A DNA stretch of 64,000 bases from Nitrospira japonica (lineage in GTDB: Bacteria > Nitrospirota > Thermodesulfovibrionia > UBA6902). The DNA is taken from NCBI GenBank assembly GCA_020723105.1, contig DYJL01000001.1:1-64000 (forward strand), written 5' to 3'. How positions within the stretch are numbered: the stretch's first letter is position 1; each line of letters starts with the position of its first letter. The position numbers were made by a program, and so were the translations under genes. This document shows positions 18,112 through 28,088 of this stretch, piece by piece. The notes beneath the pieces were generated by a model. That model saw only the letters and a program-made list of their open reading frames with translations, was not told where the DNA came from and did no database searches.

Positions 18112-18537
18112 TTACCCCGTTATCTTTACTTCTTCTTTAATTAAATCATTGAGGCTTATTGTTCCGAGAAAGTTTTCTATTTTTTCTCCAAGTGATTTCC
18201 ATAATAATCTTGCAACACATCCTTCAACGCGGTTGCAGCCTCTGTCTCCAGGCACAAGGCACTGGGCAATAGTGACAGGTCCTTCTAGGGCATTCAGGAT
18301 CATGCCAATGCTTATCTCTTCAGGTTTTTTATTTATGATATAACCGCCGCCGGGGCCTTTCTGACTTTTAATGAGTCTGGACTTCCGGAGTTTATTAAGA
18401 AGTTGTTCGAGATAAGCAACAGAAACATCCTGCCGTTCGGAAATCTCTTTAATTGTCAGAGGGCCTTTTTGATAATTTTTTGCTAATTCAAACATAGCCC
18501 GAACACCATATTGTCCCTTGGTTGAGAGTTTAAGCAT
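18112..18537 (-). CDS. Rrf2-family Fe-S-type transcription regulator (IscR-like)
   Basis: 141-aa winged-helix regulator. The N-terminus MLKLSTKGQYGVRAMFELA and the recognition region VSVAYLEQLLNKLRKSRLI are typical of Rrf2. Three cysteines spaced C-x7-C-x5-C (CLVPGDRGC NRVEGC) can ligate an Fe-S cluster as in IscR. It heads the TusA-NifS-IscU operon, so autoregulation by cluster status is the likely mode. Its own promoter (18544-18572) leaves essentially no 5' leader. Confidence 0.9.
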   Translation of the reverse strand: MLKLSTKGQYGVRAMFELAKNYQKGPLTIKEISERQDVSVAYLEQLLNKLRKSRLIKSQKGPGGGYIINKKPEEISIGMILNALEGPVTIAQCLVPGDRGCNRVEGCVARLLWKSLGEKIENFLGTISLNDLIKEEVKITG

Positions 18538-18543
18538 GTAAAT

Positions 18544-18572
18544 AGAATAAAATAGTTTACTAAAACTGTCAA
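18544..18572 (-). promoter_or_regulatory. Promoter of the Rrf2-isc operon, apparently leaderless, with operator
   Basis: On the minus strand TTGACA (18567-18572), a 17-bp spacer and TATTCT (18544-18549) form a strong sigma-70-like promoter. Only 6 bp separate the -10 box from the ATG at 18537, so the transcript should start at or next to the start codon. Inside the spacer the dyad AGTTT-TAGT-AAACT (about 18553-18566) is well placed as an Rrf2/IscR operator. Confidence 0.7.
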
Positions 18573-18601
18573 GTAATGCCCGAAAAATAGAGATAGAGGA
18601 T

Positions 18602-18679
18602 TGTCATTGCGAGGAAAGCGAAGCAATCTTGTCTTTTTCAATGAGATTGCCACGAACCCTTCGGGTTCTCGCAATGACA
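18602..18679. repeat. REP/MITE-like palindromic element, copy 1 (TGTCATTGCGAG family)
   Basis: 78-bp element bounded by perfect 12-bp inverted termini TGTCATTGCGAG and CTCGCAATGACA, with the internal GAAGCAATCT and an inner small palindrome GAACCCTTCGGGTTC. Related copies are at 27505-27574 and inside 41459-41622. It lies between the Rrf2 promoter and the 3' end of a radical SAM gene. Confidence 0.88.
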
Positions 18680-18708
18680 GGTAGAATATAGTGTTTCTCA
18701 TTCTATCT

Positions 18709-20313
18709 CTATTTTTCGGTTATGTGAGGATCGCTTTCAAATAAAGAGGGTCTGTGTTTTCTGAAATAGGTCAGCTTTTTGCTGTACTGCAGGTCTGATT
18801 TGCTGAGGTAATTGAAGAGCAATTTCGAAAGGGCTGATCTCCAATATCCGGAGAAGGTTCTTATTACCTGATTCATGTTGTAATTTAATGACCTTGCAAT
18901 AAGAAACATATATACAGCGGGTTCAACAGTGCGTTTGATGATAAAAAACAGGACGTGTGTCAACAGTGAATGAGTCAGGTTTCTGGATTTTGAAGGCCTG
19001 TTTAGTAAATTTATAAAAGATTTAGGGATATACGGGGTAATGTAAAGTAATTTATTAAGATACGTATAATCAATATCAACCATATATCTATTAAGATAGG
19101 CCTCAGGATTTATGATTTTATCATCAAGCGCTTTTTGGGTAAGAGGTGTTCCCGGAAAGAAAGTAAGGTGTGCCAATGAGATGGTATATGGTCTTGTGAG
19201 ACGGGACATGGCGCTGATGGTTTCCATCATGTTTTCTTCGGTTTCATATGGATTGTCTACTATCATTTCATAGTACGGAACAGCCTTGAATTCAGAAATA
19301 AGTACAGCAGCATTCTTAACGGTTGCAAAGGGAACCTTTCTGTCATATATGTTGAAGTTGACGTGGTCGCTCCCTGATTGCACGCCCATAACAACTATGC
19401 TTAGCCCGGCATCTTTGAGCAGGGACAGTTTTTCCTTGTCAAGCATTGTCGGAATAGCCCGGACAATAAAGGGCAGGTTGATATGTTTTTTGTATTCCTC
19501 GCAAAAGCGTTTAATCCACTCTTTGTTGTGAACAAAGAAACAATCATCCTGAAAATTTATATATAAAACAAAATCGTCTTTCCTGACTTCCTTTAATTCC
19601 TCAATACAGTTTTCAACGGACCTCTCCCGGACTTTCCTTCCATAGACACTCACAAGGGAAGCGTTGGCGCAGTATCCGCAATTAAATGGACAGCCCCTTG
19701 TTGTTATCATCATGTGACAGGTGCCTCCATAAAGCGCATATTTGCGGAAGAGGCGGGGGGCGCTGGCAAAGTTGTATATTTTATTATTATGGAATCCATA
19801 ATAATACTGAGGAAGATATTCCTGATATGGCAGGTGGTCCAGCTCTGCTATTGGCGGAGCCGCGTCCTGTTTAATTACTGTTTCGTTATGTCGAATCCAG
19901 ATGTTTGGAAGGGCCGGTACAAGGTCTTTGCCTTTATCACGGAAATGGTCCAATAAGGAGACAACAGTATTTTCTCCCTCTCCATAACATATGTAGTCTG
20001 CGTATTTTATGCATTCTTCGGGTTTGACTATTGCGTGGACGCCGCCCCATATTATGGGGGTCTGAAATTTTTCCCTCAGGAGATAAGAGAGGTTCTTGGC
20101 CGAGTAAAACTCAATTGACATCAAACTGATACCTGTTAAATCAGGGTCATAATCACGAATAAAATCTTCAATCGCCGGATGCAATTCCGGCTCTAAATAA
20201 CCGGGCAATAACAGTATCTTTGCATCATGTCCCCTGGCGCGCACCTGTGCAGCGATGTATTTCAGTCCGGCCACATATGCATTAGCTTGTAAAGAGATAA
20301 GCAGGCACTTCAT
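18709..20313 (-). CDS. B12-binding-domain radical SAM protein, function unknown
   Basis: 534-aa protein. The N-terminal part (residues 1-130) resembles the B12-binding domain of class-B radical SAM enzymes, with IIWGGVHAIVKPEE and ADYICYGEGE, although a DxHxxG cobalamin motif is not clear. The radical SAM core starts near residue 200 with TTRGCPFNCGYCAN, the CxxxCxxC motif for the [4Fe-4S] cluster. The last 150 residues are family-specific and hydrophobic in part. Such proteins make methyl transfers or ring rearrangements on lipids, pigments or phosphonates; nothing here fixes the substrate. It is divergent from the next radical SAM gene. Confidence 0.82.
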   Translation of the reverse strand: MKCLLISLQANAYVAGLKYIAAQVRARGHDAKILLLPGYLEPELHPAIEDFIRDYDPDLTGISLMSIEFYSAKNLSYLLREKFQTPIIWGGVHAIVKPEECIKYADYICYGEGENTVVSLLDHFRDKGKDLVPALPNIWIRHNETVIKQDAAPPIAELDHLPYQEYLPQYYYGFHNNKIYNFASAPRLFRKYALYGGTCHMMITTRGCPFNCGYCANASLVSVYGRKVRERSVENCIEELKEVRKDDFVLYINFQDDCFFVHNKEWIKRFCEEYKKHINLPFIVRAIPTMLDKEKLSLLKDAGLSIVVMGVQSGSDHVNFNIYDRKVPFATVKNAAVLISEFKAVPYYEMIVDNPYETEENMMETISAMSRLTRPYTISLAHLTFFPGTPLTQKALDDKIINPEAYLNRYMVDIDYTYLNKLLYITPYIPKSFINLLNRPSKSRNLTHSLLTHVLFFIIKRTVEPAVYMFLIARSLNYNMNQVIRTFSGYWRSALSKLLFNYLSKSDLQYSKKLTYFRKHRPSLFESDPHITEK

Positions 20314-20412
20314 TGGATAAGTTGTATTTCTATTCCTGAGTTTAATTGAGTTGTCAATAATAAAGAATTTAAAATTATAATGTCAATCAAGAGAGGTTTG
20401 TTCGTGCCTTCA

Positions 20413-20442
20413 TTGACCTGAAGATTTTGGATGACTTATAAT
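20413..20442 (+). promoter_or_regulatory. Promoter of radical SAM gene, very short leader
   Basis: TTGACC (20413-20418), an 18-bp spacer and a perfect TATAAT (20437-20442). The ATG at 20452 is only 10 bp past the -10 box, giving a leader of zero to three bases. An upstream in-frame ATG at 20431 lies inside this promoter and is therefore unlikely to be the start. Confidence 0.65.
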
Positions 20443-20451
20443 AGCCGCAGC

Positions 20452-21870
20452 ATGAAAATATCTCTTCTGAAAGTCAGAGAACCTTCTGTTGATATCCCTG
20501 AGGTGACACCGCCCTTAGGCCTTATGTATCTGGCCGGTTATTTGAGGAAGTACAGGCCGGGCCGGGACCACATAAACATATTGGACCTTTCAGTCCAGAG
20601 CGAAGATTATGTTTTTGAAAAGCTTAAGGAAGCAGACCTGATAGGCTTGTCATCTACAAACCGGGACGGATTATATCTTAAAAGGATAATGAATCATGTA
20701 CGGGACATAAACAGGAACTGTTCGGTGATTTTAGGAGGGCCTATCGTATCCAGTTCGCTGAGTGAACTGTATGACCATTTTAATATGGATTGCGCAGTTG
20801 CTTACGAAGGTGAGCAGACTCTCCTTGAAGTCGTTGAGAAGTTTGACAGTGATAATCTGCCGTTTGAGGCCATAAAAGGCCTTGTATATAAAAATGGAAG
20901 CAGCCAGTTTACCGGCAGAAGGGAAACTATCGAAGATCTCGATGATGCAATACCTTTTCCAGCCTGGGATCTTGTTCTGGAAAACCCGCTTTCTGAGGAA
21001 TACTGGAAAAGAAAGAGTTTTGCGTTTTTCAGAAATGAGAGAAAGTACATGGGGCTTTTCACGTCCCGCGGATGTCCATACACATGTATATACTGCCACG
21101 ATATTTTTGCAAAACGTTTCCGGGCCCACTCTGCTGAAAGGGTCGTGGCTGAGATAGAATATTTAAATAGCAAGTTCGGAATCCGGGATTTCGAGTTTTA
21201 TGACGATACCTTTAACTTTGACAAGGACAGAACCAGAAAGATATGTGACCTGCTGATAGAGGAAAAGTTAAAGATAAACATGTATTTTCCAAACGGGCTC
21301 CGGGCTGACAGGCTTGAGAAAGACATAATTGAAAAAATGGCAAGAGCTGGCACTAAAGTTATGTGCTTTGCCATTGAGACTGTATCTGAGAGGCTGCAGA
21401 AGCTCCTCAGGAGAAATCTGAAATTTGACAACATCAATGAAATGATAGAAGTTGCAGTAAAAAACGGTATTCATTCGGAAGGATTCTTTATGCTCGGGCA
21501 TCCGACTGAAACCAAAGAAGAGATGCTGGCCACAATAGACTTTGCCGCAAAATCCCCTTTGCATTCAGCCGCCTTCTCAATAGCCATTCCGCAGAAAGGG
21601 ACCGAGCTTTTTTCGAAATACATCGGGGAGCAAACCCCTCAGTCTTTTGGACAAGGGTATTACGTATATTCCAGCGCTATATCACAACTGCAGCCTCAGG
21701 AGGTAAGAAAACTCCTGACGCATACGTTTGTAAAATTCTATCTCAGGCCTTTAAGAATTATCAGGATTCTAAAAACCTTTCCAGTGAGATTTATCTTCAG
21801 CAGGAGATTTCTGGTCCAGATATTTAAATGGCTGGATGTAGTCTTCCACAAGAAGCGGGCTACCCTGTAA
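20452..21870 (+). CDS. B12-binding-domain radical SAM protein, second paralogue
   Basis: 472-aa protein with an N-terminal Rossmann-like B12-binding region (EVTPPLGLMYLAGYLRK, then VILGGPIVSSS and CAVAYEGEQTLLEV). A radical SAM core begins near residue 203 with TSRGCPYTCIYCHD (CxxxCxxC). The GFFMLGHPTETKEEM segment is typical of the HpnJ/BchE/MiaB-like TIM barrel. It reads away from the other radical SAM gene. The substrate is unknown; lipid or pigment modification is common in this class. The start is placed at 20452 because of the promoter position. Confidence 0.82.
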   Translation: MKISLLKVREPSVDIPEVTPPLGLMYLAGYLRKYRPGRDHINILDLSVQSEDYVFEKLKEADLIGLSSTNRDGLYLKRIMNHVRDINRNCSVILGGPIVSSSLSELYDHFNMDCAVAYEGEQTLLEVVEKFDSDNLPFEAIKGLVYKNGSSQFTGRRETIEDLDDAIPFPAWDLVLENPLSEEYWKRKSFAFFRNERKYMGLFTSRGCPYTCIYCHDIFAKRFRAHSAERVVAEIEYLNSKFGIRDFEFYDDTFNFDKDRTRKICDLLIEEKLKINMYFPNGLRADRLEKDIIEKMARAGTKVMCFAIETVSERLQKLLRRNLKFDNINEMIEVAVKNGIHSEGFFMLGHPTETKEEMLATIDFAAKSPLHSAAFSIAIPQKGTELFSKYIGEQTPQSFGQGYYVYSSAISQLQPQEVRKLLTHTFVKFYLRPLRIIRILKTFPVRFIFSRRFLVQIFKWLDVVFHKKRATL

Positions 21871-21882
21871 TTGTTTCTCTGC

Positions 21883-24375
21883 TTAATGTATGATTCTGAA
21901 CCAGGATGCTGCGGTGCTCAGGTTTTCAGCGTTTTTATAGAGAGTATCTGCGGTCTGCTTTATCTCTATTATTGAGTTATTCATGTCTTTGGTTATTTTA
22001 TCAATGACCTCCATGCTCTGTGATACCTGTTCCGAAGCCGAGGACTGTTCATCAGAAGCTGTAGCTATCTTTTGTATCATAGCGGCCTCTTTGTCAGAAG
22101 CAGAGACTATCCTGTCAAGTGAACTTTTTGCCGATTCTACAAGTTCTACGCCTGACTCAGCCTCTTCCTTGCCATGCTTCATGGCCTTTATGGATTTTGA
22201 TACAGCCTCCTGAATATTTTTAATTATGCTCGTAATCTCATGAGTAGAGCCGACGGTCCTTTCAGAAAGATTTTTTACCTCATCTGCCACTACAGCAAAC
22301 CCCCGTCCGTACTCGCCTGCGCGTGCAGCCTCTATAGCGGCATTTAAGGCCAGAAGATTAATCTGCTGGGCTATTTCGTTAATAACATCAATTACCCTGC
22401 CTATTTCCTTGGAACTCTCACCAAGTGATTCTGCCAGTACGGCGGCGTCTTTGACGGCATTTGAGATGTTTATCATGCCGTCCACTGACTTGACTACTGC
22501 GTCCTTGCCTTTTCTTGCGAGTTCAGCAGTTTCTTTTGATGTGGAAGAAGTTTCAGTTGCGGTCTTTGCAACCTCTGATATGGATTGCGTCATTTGTGTC
22601 ATTGAGACTGCGGACTGCGCAATCTGCCTCGTTTGTTCATCAGAGCCCTTTGCAATGTTATCTGCATAATTCTGAAGAACTATGGACCGCATGGCTAAAT
22701 CATTAATTATTGCTGCTATATCAGATATTATATCGGTTAATTTTTCTGAGGCGGTGTTGAAATAACTGGCGACTTCGCCAAATTCATCTTTTGATGATAT
22801 ATCCATCTTGCAGTTAAAGTTCCCGCTGCCAAATTCCTGGGCCAGCGTAACAAGCTTTTTGATAGGATGGGTGATTGAATTGGAAAGCTGCCTGCTGAAA
22901 ATCAGGCTAGAGCAAAGAATGGCAATTCCCAGAACCAATATGCTTACTGTATAAATTCCTACAATCTTATTTACAGACTTTACTGATTTCTCCTGTTCTG
23001 TTTGTGCAGCCGTTACCCCGGCTTTGCCTTTTTCCCTCTGACTGGCAATAAGGGCTTTAAGTTTGTCATTCAGGTTTGAAACCTGTTCGTTTACCTGCAC
23101 CACGTTCCGGAGCTTTTCTGTAACGCCGTCTCTGGAATACATCATATTTCTGATTTCATTAAATGAGGAATCAACGATTTTCAGGAGCTTAAGCTCATCG
23201 GTTTTTTTGAGCGTTGCGAGATTTGCTGACAGTTTTTCACTCATGGACCCGGCTTGATTTAATTCAAGCCTGACACGGCTGACTGTCTTATCAATCTCTG
23301 AAGCAGTCTTTGCCATAAAGGTTTCATGAATATTCCTCTGGAGATTATAACCGAAGGCTACGAGTTCACTGTTTTGCGCCAGAACCTTGGAGGCAATATC
23401 CGAGGTGTCCAGAGAAGCATTCAGTTGTTTGTTTTCTGAATTAAAATCTTCAGAAGACTTTTCATCAATGTCTCCTACAATAGTTGTTAGCTGGGCTAAT
23501 TTCTGTAAGATTATGGCCCGGCTATGCAGCAGTTTGTTTTTTGTTTCACCATCCGGATTTTTAAACAGGTTATCCTTAAGCTCAATCAACCCGCCTGTGC
23601 CGGATACATATTTTGAAATGTCGGATATCCCGTCAATAAGTTCTTTAACCGTAGAAGAGTCCTTTTCAGACTTTGCAAGTTCGCTTTGTGTAATCCAGCG
23701 ATGAAAACTGTTATAACGGCTCTGAGCCACAGTAAGCTCGGTTTTGTTGTCTGCTGCCACTATCTCAAATATGGCCTGTTTAAAATCTTTGATAGCATAT
23801 ACAACGGTCTGGACATTTTTTATGCGTTGAGTTATCTTCTTCACGGTGTTATTGGATGTCGAGAGCTGGTCCATGGAGTTTCTCTGCAACTTTTTTACTG
23901 ATGCGTCCAGTTGGTTCAGGTTTTTTGTAATGTCCTGGAGTTTTTTATTCATCAGATCATTTGCAGTCTTTGCACCGGCCTCGGTCTTGAGACGCTCCTC
24001 CGTTATTCTGATAATGTCCCTCGTAGTATGAGACAGTTCCTGAAGCTCGTTGTTTGTTGAAGCGCTTTCAGATTTAAACGCAGCAAGTTCCCTGGATACT
24101 CTTTCAGCTCCGGCAATGCTTCTTTCAGCCTCTGTCTTTGAAGTGTTGAAATCTGAAAGAGTTGCTGAAGTGGTCACCTTGAGCAGGTTTGAAGTATGCT
24201 CCTGAAACACCTTCTGCAGCTCTACCATCTTCAACTGATACGGTGTTGAATGTTCAGTAAGAGTGGACAGGTTTCTCTGGACAAACTTCATACCTAAAAG
24301 GCTGAACGTAATTATAACGGCAAAGCCGGCTATTATTACAATTATGTTAAGGACAAGTTTCTTCTTGATGGTCAT
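21883..24375 (-). CDS. Methyl-accepting chemotaxis protein with large periplasmic domain
   Basis: 830-aa chemoreceptor. TM1 lies at about residues 8-30. A long, helical, Ser/Thr/Asn-rich periplasmic region of about 440 residues follows. TM2 is at about 468-490, then a HAMP domain starts near 495. The cytoplasmic signalling domain has the highly conserved hairpin tip [21 protein letters not shown] near residue 670. No CheB/R pentapeptide is present at the C-terminus. Its start is 3 bp after the stop of a PstS-like binding-protein gene, and an AAGGA site overlaps that stop, so the two are co-expressed. The binding protein could present a ligand to this receptor. Confidence 0.9.
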   Translation of the reverse strand: MTIKKKLVLNIIVIIAGFAVIITFSLLGMKFVQRNLSTLTEHSTPYQLKMVELQKVFQEHTSNLLKVTTSATLSDFNTSKTEAERSIAGAERVSRELAAFKSESASTNNELQELSHTTRDIIRITEERLKTEAGAKTANDLMNKKLQDITKNLNQLDASVKKLQRNSMDQLSTSNNTVKKITQRIKNVQTVVYAIKDFKQAIFEIVAADNKTELTVAQSRYNSFHRWITQSELAKSEKDSSTVKELIDGISDISKYVSGTGGLIELKDNLFKNPDGETKNKLLHSRAIILQKLAQLTTIVGDIDEKSSEDFNSENKQLNASLDTSDIASKVLAQNSELVAFGYNLQRNIHETFMAKTASEIDKTVSRVRLELNQAGSMSEKLSANLATLKKTDELKLLKIVDSSFNEIRNMMYSRDGVTEKLRNVVQVNEQVSNLNDKLKALIASQREKGKAGVTAAQTEQEKSVKSVNKIVGIYTVSILVLGIAILCSSLIFSRQLSNSITHPIKKLVTLAQEFGSGNFNCKMDISSKDEFGEVASYFNTASEKLTDIISDIAAIINDLAMRSIVLQNYADNIAKGSDEQTRQIAQSAVSMTQMTQSISEVAKTATETSSTSKETAELARKGKDAVVKSVDGMINISNAVKDAAVLAESLGESSKEIGRVIDVINEIAQQINLLALNAAIEAARAGEYGRGFAVVADEVKNLSERTVGSTHEITSIIKNIQEAVSKSIKAMKHGKEEAESGVELVESAKSSLDRIVSASDKEAAMIQKIATASDEQSSASEQVSQSMEVIDKITKDMNNSIIEIKQTADTLYKNAENLSTAASWFRIIH

Positions 24376-24378
24376 GTA

Positions 24379-25158
24379 TTAATCCTTGATATACTTCTTG
24401 CCTTCACCTGTGAAGAAATCCAGCACCTTTTTAACAGAAGGCGAGGGATCGCCCCTTGTTATAAGCATGAGCGGCCTGCTGATTTCCTGAATCTCCGGGA
24501 CTTTCACCTTTCCCTCATTACCGGGAAGATTTATGAACCCCATGCTGACTGCGCCAATGCCTTCCGGAAACTGCGCTACATTATCTATCTCTTTTCTGGT
24601 GGTCTCAACTTCTATCGCACCGACAACATAAGGCTCTCCGTCCATTATCATTTTCTGAAACACCTTTTTTGTGGCAGAGCCGAGATGCGAAGTTATGACG
24701 ATTACAGGTATGTCACTGCCCCCGACTTCTTTCCAGTTTGAGATTTTCCCTGTATGGAGCCCTTTTAACTGTTCCTTTGAAAGCTTTGTGACAGGGTTTG
24801 AAGGATTGATGATTACCTTAATTATGTCACTTGTGATAACATTAGATTTCAAGTCTGCCGGAGCATCGAGTCCTGTAGCTGCCTTCATGCTTGAAACTGC
24901 ATCTGGAATTTCTTCCGAGGCCATAGATGCATCACATTTACCTTTAACAAGATCTTCCAGCCCGTTGCCTGTACCGTTGCCGACGAGTTCGAGTTTTATT
25001 CCGGTGGCCTGTTCCAGGGCTGCCTTTCCGGGTTCCATTATCCTTTTTTGAATAGTGGTCGAGCCGTGCAGTTTTACGACCTCGCCCCACGCTGTAATTG
25101 CTGTCAACATAAATATGAGAGTTAACAGTGAAAATAACACCTTATAATTCCTTCCCAT
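24379..25158 (-). CDS. PstS-like periplasmic substrate-binding protein
   Basis: 259-aa exported binding protein of the phosphate-type (PBP-like) family. The start at 25158 is set by AGGAGG just upstream and a signal peptide of about 24 residues. The mature part begins VVKLHGSTTIQKRIMEP, resembling the GSTT phosphate-contact loop of PstS. It continues with the family's KLSKEQLKGLHTGKISNWKEVGG and SGS/SHLGSATKKVFQ segments. No ABC permease or ATPase genes are adjacent. It sits in a two-gene operon with a chemoreceptor, which suggests sensing rather than uptake. The ligand (phosphate or another oxyanion such as tungstate) cannot be fixed. Confidence 0.82.
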   Translation of the reverse strand: MGRNYKVLFSLLTLIFMLTAITAWGEVVKLHGSTTIQKRIMEPGKAALEQATGIKLELVGNGTGNGLEDLVKGKCDASMASEEIPDAVSSMKAATGLDAPADLKSNVITSDIIKVIINPSNPVTKLSKEQLKGLHTGKISNWKEVGGSDIPVIVITSHLGSATKKVFQKMIMDGEPYVVGAIEVETTRKEIDNVAQFPEGIGAVSMGFINLPGNEGKVKVPEIQEISRPLMLITRGDPSPSVKKVLDFFTGEGKKYIKD

Positions 25159-25255
25159 TTTGGTCCTCCTTTGACCTTTAAAGAATATTTGTTCTGGATT
25201 TATTACGGCAGATAGTGTGAAAAACTTTAGCGTCATAATATGTTCGAAAAAAATT

Positions 25256-25290
25256 AGCAGGCTGCTGAAATACTTTTTCAGCAACCTGCT
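25256..25290. repeat. Palindrome AGCAGG-x-TGCTGAAA, solo copy
   Basis: Inverted repeat AGCAGGCTGCTGAAA / TTTCAGCAACCTGCT with a 5-base centre, in the divergent gap between the PstS-like gene and the second chemoreceptor. The same sequence forms the outer termini of the composite element at 41459-41622, so it is a repeat family and not only a terminator. Confidence 0.8.
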
Positions 25291-25371
25291 AAAGTTTAAA
25301 GGCATTCCTGCCGAAAAGATTTTTGAGGATTAGCAATTTTAATAATATTAATATAAAGACAGGAGCTGACA

Positions 25372-26658
25372 ATGAATTTAAAAGACCTGAAGATTAAAAA
25401 CCTGATTATGCTTTGCGTTTATGTTCCGGTAATATTCGTTTTATTGTTTAATATCTCATTAATAATTTTTTTTGCCGCTGGCGGCTCCGCTGTTGTCCTG
25501 ACAGGAGCAATATGGGGACTTACAATAGCAAATGTATGTTTGATTGTGGGTGGTATTGTCAGCTACTGGATTCTTATTCAAAAAATAATCAATCCTTTAA
25601 ATGATGGAGTCGCTGTAACAAACAGACTGGCTGAAGGTGAAATTAATTTTGAGATTAGCGAGGGGAGTGGGGATGAATTGGGTAAATTGCAAACAGCCCT
25701 GAAAAGCCTGATAGAAAATTTAAGCAGGATAGTAGGCCAGATAAAGGATGTATCTTCCACGCTCGCAAGCAGTTCAGAAGAGGTGTCCACGACAACATCA
25801 AAGATAACCTCCGGCATAGATGATCAGACAAAACAGATAGAACAATCTGCTGCAGCCATAACCGAAGTCTCTCAGAGCATAATAGAGGTTGCAAAGAATG
25901 CTTCGAATGCATCCGAGGCTGCCCGGGCTTCGGTGAATATTGCCGAAGAAGGCAAGTCCGTTGTTGAAAGGACCGTAACAAGTATGTTAAATATTGCTGA
26001 AAATGTTGAAAAATCTTCACAGACCATAGGAGAACTTGGCGAGAGCAGCAAGCAGATAGGCGATATAATTAATGTAATTAATGATATTGCAGGGCAGACA
26101 AATCTTCTGGCGCTGAATGCGGCCATAGAGGCTGCAAGGGCCGGAGAGCAGGGCCGGGGCTTTGCCGTCGTGGCTGATGAGGTGAGAAAACTTGCAGAAA
26201 AGACTGCAAAAGCCACGGATGAAATTACCGAAATGATTAAAAAGATACAGAGAGAAACAGAGAAGTCTGTTCAGAGCATGATGCAGAACAAGGACGAGGC
26301 TGAAGAGGGCGTTAAATTAGCAAGTCAGGCTCAGGGATCACTTGAGAAAATTGTACAGGCCTCTGAAACCTGTTTGGAGATGGTGCATTCAATTGCCGCT
26401 GCAACTGAAGAGCAATCCTTAGCAGTTGAGGAAGTATCCTCGAGCATGGAAAATGTTGCAAATGTATTCGGCTTTTCCAGGGATTCAGTCGCACAAATCT
26501 ATACATCCACTAATGAACTTGCGCGCATTGCCGGTGAATTAAGAGGGCTTGTATCCTGGTTCAAGACAGAGTCTGATACATTCAGAGGGAGTTCAGGATA
26601 TCCAGGCATTTCCCATTATAATGGTAAAGCTGTTTCTACTCCTTCCGGAAGAAGCTGA
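25372..26658 (+). CDS. Methyl-accepting chemotaxis protein with minimal sensory region
   Basis: 428-aa chemoreceptor with two close N-terminal membrane helices (about residues 13-35 and 44-68). There are fewer than 10 residues between them, so it has no periplasmic ligand domain. A HAMP domain (about 70-122) and a signalling domain follow, with the conserved tip [21 protein letters not shown] near residue 240. It probably senses a membrane or cytoplasmic signal, or works in arrays with the neighbouring receptor. The ribosome site is AGGAG, 6 bp before the ATG. It is divergent from the binding-protein/chemoreceptor operon. Confidence 0.9.
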   Translation: MNLKDLKIKNLIMLCVYVPVIFVLLFNISLIIFFAAGGSAVVLTGAIWGLTIANVCLIVGGIVSYWILIQKIINPLNDGVAVTNRLAEGEINFEISEGSGDELGKLQTALKSLIENLSRIVGQIKDVSSTLASSSEEVSTTTSKITSGIDDQTKQIEQSAAAITEVSQSIIEVAKNASNASEAARASVNIAEEGKSVVERTVTSMLNIAENVEKSSQTIGELGESSKQIGDIINVINDIAGQTNLLALNAAIEAARAGEQGRGFAVVADEVRKLAEKTAKATDEITEMIKKIQRETEKSVQSMMQNKDEAEEGVKLASQAQGSLEKIVQASETCLEMVHSIAAATEEQSLAVEEVSSSMENVANVFGFSRDSVAQIYTSTNELARIAGELRGLVSWFKTESDTFRGSSGYPGISHYNGKAVSTPSGRS

Positions 26659-26663
26659 CAATA

Positions 26664-27461
26664 TTACTTAAAGCTTTGTTCTTCAGATGGGAATATGCCT
26701 TTTTCGATTTCCTCACGGTAGAGTTTGACTGACTTCAAAATATCATCTTTCATGTTCGCATATTGTTTAACGAATTTCGGGACAAATCTTTCAAACAGGC
26801 CGATTACATCATGAAGGACGAGTATTTGACCGTCACAGTGAGGGCCTGCGCCAATGCCAATTGTAGGGATGGAAAGTTCCTCAGTAATTCTTTTTGCAAG
26901 ATTCATGGGTATGGCCTCAAGCAATAAAGAAAAGGCTCCAGCGTCTTCAATAATATGGGCGTCTTCAATAAGTTTTTTTGCGGCCTGTTCTGTCTTACCC
27001 TGAACCTTGTATCCACCTATCCTGTGAACCGACTGGGGGGTGAGGCCTATATGGGCCATTACAGGAATGTCTGATTTTGTTAAAGCCCTGATATGCTCTG
27101 CAACCTCTGCACCGCCTTCCATTTTAACGGCTGAAGCGCCGGCCTCTTTTAAAAACCTGCCGGCATTTTGCACAGCCTCCGGGAGGCTTACCTGATATGA
27201 CATGAAGGGCATATCTCCAATAACCATTGCATTCTTTACGGCTCTTGCAACCATCTTTGTATGGTAAATCATTTCATCCATGGTTACAGGAAGGGTGTTT
27301 TCCAGTCCCTGAACCACCATTCCCAGAGAATCGCCTACCAGGATAGCGTCGAGGCCCGCTTCATCTACAATGCGCGCAGAGGGATAATCATAGGCTGTGA
27401 GCATGGTAATTTTCCGGCCCTCTTTTTTCTTTTTTAAAAAATCCTGAATTGTAAATGGCAT
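26664..27461 (-). CDS. panB: 3-methyl-2-oxobutanoate hydroxymethyltransferase PanB
   Basis: 265-aa enzyme making ketopantoate from 2-oxoisovalerate and methylene-THF, the first step of pantothenate synthesis. The sequence has [51 protein letters not shown] and [17 protein letters not shown], all diagnostic. The start at 27461 follows AGGAG; the open frame continues upstream for 23 residues, but these are not conserved. It uses methylene-THF, linking it to the folate genes nearby. Confidence 0.95.
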   Translation of the reverse strand: MPFTIQDFLKKKKEGRKITMLTAYDYPSARIVDEAGLDAILVGDSLGMVVQGLENTLPVTMDEMIYHTKMVARAVKNAMVIGDMPFMSYQVSLPEAVQNAGRFLKEAGASAVKMEGGAEVAEHIRALTKSDIPVMAHIGLTPQSVHRIGGYKVQGKTEQAAKKLIEDAHIIEDAGAFSLLLEAIPMNLAKRITEELSIPTIGIGAGPHCDGQILVLHDVIGLFERFVPKFVKQYANMKDDILKSVKLYREEIEKGIFPSEEQSFK

Positions 27462-27504
27462 ATTAATCGCTCCTGTAATTATTCTCCTGCATTTTAAATA
27501 GAGC

Positions 27505-27574
27505 GTCATTGCGAGGAGCGTTAGCGACAAAGCAATCTAAGGAGAGAGATTGCTTCGCTATTGCTCGCAAGGAC
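27505..27574. repeat. REP/MITE-like palindromic element, copy 2
   Basis: 70-bp element with inverted ends GTCATTGCGAG and CTCGCAAGGAC and the internal pair AAGCAATCT / AGATTGCTT. It fills the gap between the panB start and the FKBP stop codon, which begins 2 bp beyond it, and could act as a terminator for the FKBP transcript. Confidence 0.87.
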
Positions 27575-27575
27575 A

Positions 27576-28010
27576 TTATTTCATCTGCGCTATTTCCACC
27601 AGTTCCAGGTCAAATACAAGTTCTTTTCCTGCTAAAGGATGATTTGCATCCATCAGGAAACCTTTTTCAGTTACAGATAAAACCGTCACAGCCACAGATT
27701 TGCCGTCAGTCCTGTGCATTTTTATTGTATCTCCAACTCTCGGGTCAAAATCTGCCGGAGCGTTTTTTCTTTCAAATTCAAAAACTTTTTTCTCATCACG
27801 AAGTCCGTAAGCCTCTTCAGGAGTGATTGTAACTGTCTTTGTCTCATTCAGGGCTATACCGAGAATTGCCTTTTCAAAACCCGGAATTATATCACCATCA
27901 CCTATAGTGAATTCTATCGGCGCTGTTTCTCTTGAAGATTCAACCAACTGGCCGTTTGCATCTTTTAAAGTATAATGTACCTTAACTCTGTCTCCTTGTT
28001 TTGGGTGCAT
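27576..28010 (-). CDS. FKBP-type peptidyl-prolyl isomerase, SlyD-like
   Basis: 144-aa SlyD-type FKBP. The FKBP core contains GDRVKVHYTLKDANGQLVES and GDGDIIPGFEKAILG. The inserted-flap (IF) chaperone domain follows with VTITPEEAYGLRDEKKVFEF. It ends with DANHPLAGKELVFDLELVEI, the family's signature. The His-rich nickel-binding tail of E. coli SlyD is absent. It is a cytoplasmic folding helper; no operon partner is obvious. Confidence 0.92.
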   Translation of the reverse strand: MHPKQGDRVKVHYTLKDANGQLVESSRETAPIEFTIGDGDIIPGFEKAILGIALNETKTVTITPEEAYGLRDEKKVFEFERKNAPADFDPRVGDTIKMHRTDGKSVAVTVLSVTEKGFLMDANHPLAGKELVFDLELVEIAQMK

Positions 28011-28088
28011 GCAGTTCCTCCATATTTGATTTAAGTCTATGAATAAAGCGGATTGATTTTCTGTAAGATTATAACATACATAACTGCA

